Assembly (NCBI GenBank): GCA_002633005.1
Contig: NMRA01000053.1
Coordinates: 655,298-719,297, forward strand
Direction: 5' to 3'
DNA: 64,000 nucleotides
Source: Phoronis australis
Taxonomy: Eukaryota > Phoronida > Phoronidae
Part shown: piece after piece, positions 24,630 through 35,527 of the stretch
Position numbering within the stretch: the first letter of the stretch is position 1
How the letters are laid out: every line of letters begins with the position of its first letter
The notes under the pieces: model-generated
The model's database searches: none
What the model was told of the DNA's origin: nothing
What the model saw: the letters and a program-made list of their open reading frames with translations, nothing else
Translations under genes and position numbers: made by a program

Positions 24630-24890
24630 ACCTGTCACAGCGTGTCGTTTTATTCGTCGAGCATTGTATTGAGGAAATATGACGAAGTGTCATTTCTTTG
24701 CAAGATCAATAATTACTTCTCCTATGAGTAAAAATATCCCTACTAAAATTTCATAATTATTGAATGGTAGTCCTACTCTTGACCTCGTTCTCAATGAATT
24801 CCTCCTAAGCAACCTTAACAAATTCTTATAAATATATATCACGTAAAAAAGTAATGGACAAGTTGAGACCAATTTTATAGCGGTATTTAT
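24630..24890 (+). repeat. Dispersed repeat family copy
   Basis: Shares CAGCGTGTCGTTTTATTCG and GAGACCAATTTTATAGCGGT with the family described at 23512. It abuts the TA-flanked element that begins at 24904. Confidence 0.45.
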
Positions 24891-24903
24891 CCTATAAGCG
24901 TGA

Positions 24904-25828
24904 TAGTATGGCCATGAAATACGGGTCGTACTGTGAGGTTTGATATGGAAGAACTACTTTTCCATATTCAACCCGCGTTGAATATGGGTTTTCCGTATTC
25001 AACGCGCGTTGAACACGGATGCCTTCATTCTCGCCAAAATTCCCCGCTGAGCACACAATACACTACAATGATAAGAAACATGATTTTATATATAGCACCA
25101 CTTTTGGTTCAGCCCCGTGCGCAATATTTTCACATGCCAATACTATTATAGGAGTTCTGAAAACTAAACAAAAAAGTGAAATAAAAATAACATTGACAAT
25201 GTTTCTTAATATACCTAGAAATTTTGCACCTAAGTAGAACACTTAAATCACACAAAGTTTTGAACTCGCCGTAATATCTTTGGAATTAGGAAAGCAATTT
25301 ATATTAGTAATACATGCCTCCTTTTTCACCTATTGCACTATACTAATTGAGGTTCTTTACGGTCAAATAAGAGTCAATTTTTAAATTCGTTTTCAAAACA
25401 ATCAAAATACGTCGAGCCCAAAAGCAAAACTGCATCTTTTGTAAACACTGTATTTTTGTCAATATTACGATAAATTTCGGGATACTTTTTAACTAAAAAT
25501 GATAAGAACCGTGCGCAAGTAGCATTTTTAAGAAGCGTCTGAACGTGCATCAGCCACAACGTCTGGGTGTCCCGCACAGATATTATTAAACGAAGTCAAG
25601 AAAAATCGTCAGAAATGTAAGCAAACTTTAACTAACACTGACGAAAATACCGAAAATAGCAGATATGCACTCCAAGCCTATAGCTGCTGTAAAATACAAC
25701 TTGAACTGCCGTGTCATGCAGGCTGCAAAAAAAATTCATTCATAAAATTGACTTCGTGGGTTGAATATGGAAAAGTAGTTCTTCCATATCAAACCTCACA
25801 ACACGACCCGTATTTCATGGCCATACTA
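24904..25828. mobile_element. TA-flanked inverted-repeat element, 0.93 kb
   Basis: Arms of about 70 nt (24904-24974 and 25758-25828) are near-perfect inverted copies. They begin TA-GTATGGCCATGAAATACG and include TGTGAGGTTTGATATGG. A TA dinucleotide on each side fits Tc1/mariner-type insertion. The inside has only a short minus-strand ORF (25374-25577, with FLSFLVKKYPEIYRNIDKN), so it is probably non-autonomous. Next to the left arm are repeated short palindromes around CGCGTTGAA. Confidence 0.7.
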
Positions 25829-26132
25829 TGGCATATATATATATACGCGGCACAAAGTTAGTTTCCTAGACGGAACTGGGGTTTATTGTCGCTTTTAATA
25901 TCTGAATTAAGTTAAAATTGCTTCTTTGTGGAGGCCACCAGTTTTTGCAGGTTCCAGCTTGCAAAATCAGGTAGCTCCACTATTTTGTTCCACAGCGTAT
26001 GCAACACATGATAAATAATAACAGTATACTGATTTTAAATCGAACGTCTCACCTCGAAGCCATAATTGACCTATCGCAAGCTCCGCCCCTATGCGAAAAG
26101 TCACGTGATACCCGACAATCGAACCAGCCTCC

Positions 26133-26273
26133 CGTTCAGTAACGCTAGGACCTCGCTAAAAAGCAAGACTTCGTGAGATTACGGGAGATATTGCCGTGCA
26201 TTTTAAATGAGAACACGTGACTTTGACTAGGTTTTAGCTAGGTCCTAGCGTAGGTCCTAGCGTCTACTGAACG
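26133..26273. mobile_element. Small inverted-repeat element (about 140 bp)
   Basis: CGTTCAGTAACGCTAGGACCT at the left end matches, inverted, the right end AGGTCCTAGCGTCTACTGAACG with one extra base. Inside the right arm AGGTCCTAGCGT is repeated twice. MITE-sized. Confidence 0.5.
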
Positions 26274-26921
26274 CACGGCAGATGTCAGAGGCAAATACAC
26301 TGTAGCTCAACGACGTTCCTGGTGGAATCGATGAGCGTTTTTGCACTATGTGAAAACGCCTCAACAGAGACAAGAGGCGATGCTTTTCAACAGAGAATCG
26401 TACGTTCATGATATGGGAATTTGTGAAGGTGACGATGAAAAAATAAGTGCTCGAGGAGCTAGCGAAAATCTGAAGAACCCCTCGGCCTCGGGGCCACCTT
26501 CACTTGACAAATGACAAGGCCACTGATACGATATGTTCATGTAAAGCTGGGTATGTACCTTAAAGTCGAATTATCTGTACGATTCCATAGATTTCATGAT
26601 CTTTCGAATAAAATCAGTGAAGATTCACAGATACATGTATTTTTATGTTGTCGTCTGCTAAATTTCGCCAAATGAAAAGTAGGTCACAACTGGTGGGACT
26701 CCTGGAGTAAAGTAGGTCATAGATTACAGACAACACATGCACTATAGTCTCTGACTAGGTCGACTCGATAGCACTGTTTACGCTTTTCTAATCTTGTAAC
26801 GACATATTTTGATAAAAAAAATTCAGGTTCATAGCTCAGGTACACACTAATCTCGTCCTTGACAAACAGTTAGCTCCGGTAGGTCTAGGGCTGTGCCTAA
26901 GTCAAATTAATGTCTAGAATT

Positions 26922-27060
26922 CAGTGGCGGATCTAGGATACCACAAGGGGGGCCCAACATACGTTGCGTCGTGGAATTGGGCAAAGTGCGATTGTATGTG
27001 CACAGGCGGCCCGAAAGTTGCAGGGGCNCGCCAGACTACGGTTTATGAATAACAAAAATG
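26922..27060 (+). mobile_element. hAT-like terminus fragment
   Basis: CAGTGGCGGATCTAGGA followed by a G-rich run is a typical end of animal hAT elements (CAGTGGCGGATCCAGG type). No matching opposite end was found, so this is a fragment. A single N lies at 27028. Confidence 0.45.
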
Positions 27061-27160
27061 TACCTCTGATACGAAACAAAATAATGTCCATTAGGTTGAA
27101 ATAAATAAAAAAAAAAGAAAATAAAAATGTCCTTGAAAACAACAATTTCCGGGACTACCG

Positions 27161-27358
27161 CTAGAGGGATGAGATCCAACAGGTGCCGAGACAAAGGCAG
27201 CTAGACGTAGGAAATTCGGGAGTCAAAATCTCAGATAGCCCTGCACCATAGCCACCAAGCTGAATTGTGTATCTTGGAACTAATATATTTGTGTTATTCG
27301 AGTTATCAAGCAACATCGCTAAGTTCAGCTGCTCGTGTGGCCGTATAGTTTGATCCAT
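27161..27358 (-). CDS. Unassigned ORF, 65 codons
   Basis: Begins MDQTIRPHEQLNLAMLL and includes YTIQLGGYGAGLSEILT. Amino-acid composition is protein-like, but there is no domain, no clear splice border and no supporting neighbour. It may be chance or a fragment related to the adjacent transposon end. Confidence 0.15.
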   Translation of the reverse strand: MDQTIRPHEQLNLAMLLDNSNNTNILVPRYTIQLGGYGAGLSEILTPEFPTSSCLCLGTCWISSL

Positions 27359-27360
27359 AG

Positions 27361-28860
27361 TTTACGCTTTTCAACATCATTTTTCGGCTTAGGACATGCC
27401 AAAAAATGACGGGATATTATCCTGAAGCAGCATAACGGATGTCGGTGCTACACACGCCATATCAACACCGTTTCCCCATTCTTAGCGGACAATTTCTTGA
27501 GCTATAGACTAAAGTAATTTTTACTAGACTACGTGTGGTTTGTCGGGTAAAATGGCGGCTTGGAAACGCAGACGAAGGTCTGCCAAGAATGCTGCGTTCT
27601 GATTGGTCAATTAAGCCTACCGTCATAATCCTGGCGATAGGTCAATTCACATTGCAATTACTATGAACTGAGAAAATGCATTCAGACTGCCAAAACACTC
27701 CAGATTAAATAAATCAGGTGACAGGTGGGTGGCGAATGATACAGATTTTTTACAAATTCGAAGTTTCTGAATAGTACATGTGTTTCTCCCAAGATGCGAA
27801 CTTCCGCTATGAAATTAGTTTCCATTATGTTCATTACCATGAGACCTGGACTCTAGAAGAAATAAGAACAGGCAGTTCGTAATTTCTTGAGATCACGCTC
27901 AATACATGAATTGTGTGAATTTGCAAAGCCTGGTCTCTATCAAAAATGAGCTGCGGTTCCATCGATGCCCTAAAGTTGACTGCCAAATTAACAAAGGAAA
28001 AGTTCATTAAGACCATAAGGCTAAATGCTCCAAATCAAAAGTTGTTTTTGTGATGGATAGCGAAATGTTTGTCACGACTGAACAAAAATGAGGCAATGGG
28101 TCAACAGAAAATTAACATTTTTTCGATCAGAACAAATTCATATCAAATCAAGCAAATGCCATTGGAAGCCTTCAAACGCAATCTAATAAAAATGCCCACC
28201 CAAGCAGGCAGAGGCCACTTTTTAGTGATAATGGGGGTGATGGCTGAAAAAAAAACTATTAAGTGACACCAACATATATGCTGCGTTAAGATCAGCCCTT
28301 ATTAGGTCGGTCTTCCTAGGTGAGTGAACCGTGTTTATAGTAATCAGGTGCAAATAAAGTGGCTGCTGCTCATAATAGCGAAACAAATCACGAGTTTTTG
28401 TTTGAGTGGGAAATTCCTTAGGTCACCCGGGATTTTTTTGAAACAAATCTACATTGGGTTAACGAGCAGATTGTTTCAAATCTTCGTCGGCAAGAATCAT
28501 TTGAAATTTTAAGATCGTATTACATGAATTATGAAACTTCTTGCTCTAAAATAATATAAACATTAGGACAGATAAACATTTGTCAGGTGACGAGTTTTTG
28601 AAAACAGGTCGCCGAAGGCTGACACTGGTGGCACACTGTGTTGGTTGCACTTTCGATATTAAGAAAGCATAACCTGGTGAAGTGATAAACGAACCATTCA
28701 ATAGGAATAATGAACATTGCAACTTCATTTAAACCAGTTTTCTGGGTAACATATGTCCTAGAAGATTTCATTAAATAAATAAGAATTGGCTCACTAACCT
28801 GCTATGGAGTCTTGGCCATGTCTACGATGTATTATGATGGCGTTGGCTTCTAGAGCGCGG
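27361..28860. other. Intergenic; nothing assigned
   Basis: Short ORFs on both strands without domains or convincing splice context. Confidence 0.4.
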
Positions 28861-28861
28861 G

Positions 28862-29070
28862 TTTATTTTAAGCGACGGGAAATCCCAAAAATATTTTAAC
28901 AGGTCAGAGATATCGAAACTTGGTGAATGTGCACGACACAGCAAAAGTTGTCGAGATAGCGCAGCTTTATTTCAAGCGACGGGAAATTCCAAAAATGTTT
29001 TAACAGATCACGGATATCGAAACTTGGTGCATGCGCAGGACACAGCAAAAGATGAGATATCACTTTTCAC
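28862..29070. repeat. Tandem duplication, 2 x 104 bp
   Basis: A segment beginning TTTATTTTAAGCGACGGGAA at 28862 recurs at 28966. Both copies contain ATATCGAAACTTGGTG and GACACAGCAAAAG. About 90 percent identical by eye. Confidence 0.75.
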
Positions 29071-29429
29071 TTTTCTCGCCAACTGCTGGTTAGAAGTGTA
29101 GATGTTCTACTTGCTGTGACGTATCTTTCTACTGATAACAGTCGACTGTAATAGACGATCTCACGTAGTGCTTGTGGTCACTGTCGTCCCAAGTATCACA
29201 CTCATAGATATATGGACCGACATTCAGCTCAGTTTAAACTAGTAAATCCATGCTCATAGACGTCACTGTGATGTTGACAAATTTCAGAGTATATTTAAAT
29301 CATTACATTAGCGTCTATAAACCGTCATTATGAAGCCCAAGAAGAGAACTTTTCATATGGACCACTTGCCTCTTTAAAATTGGCCTCACCTTGTTCCTTT
29401 CTCAGATGAGAAGAAATTTGTGCGTCTGA

Positions 29430-29600
29430 AAGTTCGTTATTTCTTGAGACATAACATGGTGCATAAAATGACACGCCATGGGAAGCCAGTTAGAGAGCCT
29501 TGACTCAAGAAATAATATGTTCTTTTAACACCTTGAAATCCAATTTGACTAAAGAACGCGAGACCAATTTCATAACGGTAAATAGTTTCAGTCAGAAGTT
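29430..29600 (-). repeat. Dispersed repeat family copy with a hairpin
   Basis: An inverted copy of the 23.5-kb repeat: TTATTTCTTGAG and GACACGCCATGGGAAGCC at the left, and the complementary CTCAAGAAATAA at about 29512, so this copy can fold on itself. GAGACCAATTTCATAACGGT follows at 29569. Confidence 0.5.
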
Positions 29601-30261
29601 GATTTTGTGGTAGAAGACGGTCTTATAGCAGCTTTAACTCTGACGGAATTATAAATATGAAAATTTCTAAAGCGCGCCGGAAAACGTGCGACGACGCTGT
29701 CTCCTGCTGCCTAACAATACAAGAATGTGTTAGCGAGTAGTGGTTCTTTGTAGCCTAATATTACGTTCCACAGCGGATAGACGAAATACGTTCCGCTGAA
29801 CGTTTGGCTTTTTAGCAATAGACTTGGTCAATCATGGCTAATGTTGAAGCGTGTTGGTGACATTACAACAGGGTCAGGTGTAAGTGTCGTTAAAGGTTTA
29901 TATTCACAAGATTCGCAAACCGTGAATGGATTTGCAAGTAGGACTTTAGAACATGGTTACGCTGCAATTTTGTGTTTTGTTACCGTTACCATCCGTACCC
30001 TGTTGAAAAATTATGGTAAGTACCATAAGACCCTTTGAATTCGTACCTCGTGCCGTCAAATTATCTGGTTCTGATATCCAAGTTCTGACTAAGGCTACAT
30101 AAGTACTGGCTTGATTTTAACACACACGATGGATCACTCGGAACAGTTTTTTACACTACTGACTTTTTGGAAATCAAACCTCATATGAAAGAAATGTCAA
30201 TTAGTCCATTCAAAATTGACAGCCACGAAAGACCAAAAATAGCCTGGTTCTGGTGAACGTC

Positions 30262-30600
30262 CGACCCATTTGAAACCTGCGTTTTACAACGTGTCATCTT
30301 TCAATGCTTGGTAAAAACAAGATTCCCAACCTTTTTCAGCCGGCATCAAGTGATGCCGGGGGAATAAGAAGTATTCCTAACCATTCCAGCGGGCATGAGT
30401 TACTGAGAAGAAAAAGGACCCAACACATTCGAGCTTGCATCAAGTTTCTTTGGATGAAAGAAGACTTCCGATCCATTTCAGTTTGTATCAAGTGAAGGTG
30501 GAAAAAGGATCCGTGTCCATTCAAACTGTCATCAGATGACACTTGAGGGAAAAATAAGTATACCGACACATTTTAGCTGGCATCAGGTGACTTTTTCAGA
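30262..30600. repeat. Degenerate minisatellite, about 7 units of 43-57 bp
   Basis: Units start near 30262, 30328, 30377, 30421, 30469, 30512 and 30564. Each is built like CMACCATTTCAGCNGGCATCAAGTGA followed by an A/G-rich tail. Unit length varies. No coding function inferred. Confidence 0.65.
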
Positions 30601-32126
30601 ATATGAACAACTAAAAATACCATATCACTGCATGAATTTTCAATCAACGCATGGATCAGAAATTATTTTGTTTGGCTAATGTGAAAATGTTCACACTTTA
30701 CATCTGTCCCCTCTGCTAGGCATCCACAACGTCACAGCACTACTTTTTGAAAAGGTGTCTCGACATTACAAGATACGTTTGGAATAAGACAAACCTCGAG
30801 AAAAAACGATGTTTTTAAACTCTTCGCTGGCTTCATATCCACGGTGTAAGAGATTTTACTCGCACAGCGTTTGGAAATCAAGTTATTCGGTAAGTAAACA
30901 TTCATTTGTTCCGTTTGCCGTGACAGCCAGACGTGAAATGAGGCGGTTCGGGAAATGTTTTCATATGTTGACATATTTATTCCAAAGTTAGCTTAGGTTG
31001 ATCTTAGACACACGTGGATCATGCAGTGAGATGGTGCAAACTCTCACACACTCGAAAACATGTAGAAATCTTTTAAATACCTGGCCAACTTCATGTCCTT
31101 AAGTAATTCGAAGTAATCACAAGACGTCCATTTTGCAAAGTGACTAGTTATGCATGATACATAGGCATAGCATTAAACTAACACTGCATGTGTCAGTGTG
31201 ATAAGTGTTGAATGCCTTGAGAAATAAATTGTAGAACACACCGTCCCTGATCACAGTTTTTATCAAATAATAATTAACAGGCGTGGATTATGTTTGTTCA
31301 AAAGGTCTTGGAGCCATATCACAGATACAAAAACAAACGTCTCGCAGTTGAAATGACACATATCACCACATTTTCAAAAAAATTCACATAAAGGATTCTC
31401 ATTGCAAAATATCTGCAACAAAAAATAAGCTGAGCTTTCAGGCGTCCGGTTCATTCCGTTATTAAATCAATGAAATTTTCTTGCATGGACTGGAGTATAT
31501 ACGTTGTGGTATACATCACAAAGTGTACAACTAAACTGACATTAGATACACATTTTCAGTCTAACGTTTATCTAAATTAGAACAACAATTCTGTAAACGC
31601 TTCTTCCTACGGATACCTGCATGTATCGATTTCAACTGCAAGAATTTCGGACCTGAGCAAAGACAGTCTTACATTTTTCGTGGTACAGAAAATATTTTTC
31701 TCCTTGACTCAATAATGTTTGAAATCCCGTTTACAAATCAGGCTTCTTGTATATTTCGTGCCAGCCCTGTGCAACGCAATTTTTACCCTATCAGCAACTG
31801 ATTTCCGACATCGTGACAAATCCAACAAAACCAAATCCAATCGTGGTTATAACATTTTCAACCTTCAAATAGATTCAGTTTTTTCATCAAGCTGTCATAT
31901 ATTATACGCTGGACGTCCACCTTCAGTCATTTTTTTAACCTATACGCGAAATTTCACGCTTGCTAAGGACTGTTACGTTGCTGGCGAAGAATGGGACATT
32001 CTGAAAGAAATTGAAACTTTTTAATAAAAGAAAAGAATAGATTCTTCACAATTCTGGATTTAAAACCCAAATTTCTGAATCACTAGTTTTGAAGGCTGAT
32101 AGTGCTAAGTGGTATACGGCACTTTA
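30601..32126. other. Intergenic; nothing assigned
   Basis: A plus-strand ATG at 30809 opens a basic, hydroxylated stretch ending at a strong donor (30890), which could be a first exon, but no partner exon could be established. Confidence 0.35.
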
Positions 32127-32290
32127 CAGGGGCGGATCCAGGATTTTGAGTTTGAGAAGTGGGGCAAGGCAGAGTATTACACAGAATTTCTCCTGTCAGA
32201 CACTCACACCCCCAACAGCCAAATGGAATCAGGGAAATTTTTTTTGGGGGGACATGGCCTCCTTATCCCATCCCCCTTAAACACGACAAT
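32127..32290 (+). mobile_element. hAT-like terminus fragment
   Basis: Begins CAGGGGCGGATCCAGGAT and contains a G-rich run (TTTTTTTTGGGGGGACATGG). Same class of end as at 26922, again without a partner end. Confidence 0.45.
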
Positions 32291-33229
32291 GCTTTACTAA
32301 CTCTGATTGGAGCTATTGACTTCAGAGTGGAGAACCGAAATTTACTAAGGGATACATACAGCAGTAATGCTCAGATGGGTTGTAATTGGTGAAAAACTAT
32401 TTTGCCTGAGTTGTGAAACGAGCCACCTCGCATATTAAAACAAGAAGTGAATGCTCGACAAATGTCATTCATTAAGACGTATGAACAAAAACTTAGATAG
32501 AAGCGAAGACTCTGCAAGAAGAAACGCCCGGTTGTTTATACAAATAGAGACCTGACCAGAATTACACAATTACTCATGTGAACTACTAAACAATATACTT
32601 ATCTTATGTCACCAGAATGGAGGAATTAAGAACATAAGGACAATATGGATCAGGAAGAAAATTTGGCTGAAAGGATAAAGAATAAAAATTAGAGAGATTA
32701 GAAAAATAGTGCAGTTATTGTAGAGACGAGAAACACGTCTTGAGTAGAGTAGAATAAGTGACAACTGACAGATGAATGAAAACTGACCAATGAGATACGA
32801 GTATTTGATGGTGTGTCAATACGAAAGTAGTACAGTGCTATGAATAGAAGATGTCGTACATGAAAAATAACCCCTATAAATACATGCAACATGTTGAATT
32901 TTATTTAAGGACCATTCATCAGGTACACCAAGAACGCATATACAACTTCATTTTCACTGGACGTGTAAATTGTGAAGAGTATTACTGTTTATGCGCAGAC
33001 GGAAGTTATTTAAAACAGAGGATTTTACATCGCGGCGAAGTGTTTCTATTACGGTATCGTATACTGAAAGGAATGAAAGAGAAGCCACTAACTAAAAGGC
33101 GCTATACAGACAAACATCACAAAATACGTTATGTACACAAAATAAGTATTACACTTTGTGTTTATAACAATCGTGCAATTTACATAAAACAGGCAGCACT
33201 CAATAAAATGAGTCAAAAATTGCGAGTAT

Positions 33230-34100
33230 GAAGGTCGAAAGCGTGACTGAACCACCGGACGAAAGTGAGTTCGAAATAAGCGGGCAAAGGTAGTGTCTAG
33301 TAATCTGATCTGTTGCATGGGGCTCCAGGCCACGAAAGGCAACCAACGTTCTAAAAGGTACCGTACACGATCAGTTACGAGCACACTGCAAATATAAATG
33401 CCATGCATAAACAAAAACAAGTGACAAGCCATGTGTCTGCAGCAAAAATTACATGTTTTTAAAAATTAGATTACATAACTTTGGACGATTTGCTCTGACC
33501 CTTTTAACACATTTCCAGTAGAGACGCCGATTCGCGGCGGTTCGGTAATCCGCCATGATTTTTGTCCAGGTGACGAAAAAAGCCTGATAACGCGATATGC
33601 AACTACCGGAAATCCCGGATGCTAGCACAAATTTACAGTCGGTGCGATCGACTGTGTGATCTCCAAACCTGCATGTAGACGGCGGTTCGAAGTACCGCGG
33701 TAATTTGGCACATACCTTATAGGTAATATCGTATACAAAGCAGTCATCCGGCTCGAATCGGCAATGAACCGAGAGGACCGCGAGCAACCGCCCAAAACAT
33801 GCTCGATTTTGGTGGAGAGGCAGTCTTTGCGGTTTGAAATGGACTGTGTAAGATTACTTTCACAATAACACCGATTTACACCGCCATCAAGCGGCAGTGA
33901 AACGACGCATGCGGTTTTCACCAGCAAGGCAGCGTGACCGACAGCAGAATCAGCCGGATTTTCAGCGGGCAATTCGGAGAAGGGGGTAATTGTCCAGGGC
34001 CCCTTCCTGAAGGTAAGCTCCTTCGAGAGAGCAACTGTCTTACTATGACCGATATTCAATTACTCAAAACGGACAAATGAGTGACAGTTGATTCTATTAT
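33230..34100. other. GC-richer block with long unassigned ORFs
   Basis: More GC- and CpG-rich than its surroundings, with overlapping minus-strand ORFs of 112, 114 and 145 codons that match no family I know. One, ending DCFVYDITYK, stops at a donor-like GTATGTGC near 33720. It could be a decayed mobile element or a promoter-proximal region. Confidence 0.25.
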
Positions 34101-35225
34101 TGGAGCCTCTAGTTTAAGGCTGGGTGTATAATTCCATAAAAACAGGAGAGTCGTGGTAATTAACAATTATGCGGCCCTCTCAGGGAACATGTACCCTGCA
34201 GATGAAAGGAACAACAAAAGAGCAACGGTTGATGTACTTATCGGAGGGACCCTAATGCGATGCAACAACAGATGCTATCACCACGGCCTCCTCTACAGTG
34301 CAGCCGGCATCATTCTAAGAACTGAAGTAAACGTAAACCAACATCTTTGCAGTCTGTGGAATAGTCCTTCTAAAGTTCAAACTCGAAACAAATTTGCACA
34401 TCAAAGGTGCACATTGCCAATTTTTCCCAGACTTGGAAATAAAGTTAAGTACTCCACTTCAAGTGCGTGTAGACAACGCGCGATGCATAATTTTTAAGAA
34501 CTGGGAACCCCAGACAAAGTTACCCTGCCCAAAGATTAACTCCAAGTAGAATGATTGTTTCCTGATATACGGATAGGCCTCTGCGCAGGTCAATCGTTTT
34601 GCCACCGTGTGCTTGTGCTGTATCGGTGTTAGTTCCGACACCTTCACGATATTACTACACAGACATTTGCAATGTTTAACTTGCACCGCGTAGCTACTAT
34701 GCTCAGATTATGTCTGAGTATCCGTATTATCACATGCCTTGTTCGGGAATAAATGTAACTGGTTGTTGCCATCGGGTTTGCACTGTTGTTTGTACCCAGG
34801 CTGATGTTTTTAGGGGCGAATGAACACAGCTTACTGCAAACCACAAGACCTCCACGAAAACTTAAACATGTTAAGCTTCTTGCGGATGTCCGCGGTTTAA
34901 CTTCTTGAATTATGGCAGATGTATACCGGATTGTCTACGATGCCAACACGTTCTTCTGTGGAGTATGGTGGTTTACCGAATCCCTTCGAACAACCGTCTG
35001 AACCGGCAATGTGTGAAACGGCCTTAAAATTTGTCGATGTATGTCATAACTCATTCAGCACGAGCATAACGTGTAAAAATCATGAGTCGTTACTGAACTC
35101 ACTAGAGATAAAAGGGCAACGTTTTGGCGTTTTCAATGCTGTGTGACCTCTGGCGGATTAGGTCGGGGTTGAGTAAATCGGTGGGAAATTTTAAATACAT
35201 TATGATGCTCGGTATTGAAGGGACT

Positions 35226-35527
35226 TTATCCATCATTATAGTTCTTAAAGTTCAGTGCCTGTGACAGCTTTTTGACGATGAACCCTTGTCCATCTCTTTC
35301 CAAGGCACGGCAGAAGGCATCGAAAGCGGCTGCACCCTTTTTAGGAAGTATGTCGAGGAATGCTTCTACTTTCTTTGAGTGTCTCTGTTCTATATTGATT
35401 TTTTCTACATCATGTCGTTGCAAAATTTCTTCCTGGTAAAGACAAGGAACCAGGCTCTCCATGCCAACGTATTCAATTAGGTACATGTACTCTGACCGCA
35501 GCACAGCTTTATGCCCGGATGTCATAC
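35226..35527 (-). CDS. Gene A terminal exon: second CARD domain and stop
   Basis: CARD domains are six-helix death-fold modules that assemble signalling complexes in apoptosis and innate immunity by CARD-CARD contact. This 302-nt exon starts in phase 1 after TTTTGTTGCAG and ends with TAA. It codes for about 99 residues: HKAVLRSEYMYLIEY (helix 1), LVPCLYQEEILQ (helix 2), NIEQRHSKKVEAFLDILPKK (helices 3-4), GAAAFDAFCRALERDGQ (helix 5) and FIVKKLSQAL (helix 6). The pattern LL..L...G..AF..FC.AL is diagnostic of CARD. Joined to the first CARD exon the split codon is Gly. I see no AATAAA within a few hundred bases downstream. Confidence 0.88.

Noticed and set aside
30809-31820. Plus-strand first exon (mitochondrial-presequence-like) plus a possible second exon
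   Set aside because: The joined product would be only about 46 residues with no homology I recognise; chance splice sites are likely.
32851-33231. 126-codon plus-strand ORF
   Set aside because: No domain, composition typical of AT-rich chance ORFs, and no splice or neighbour support.
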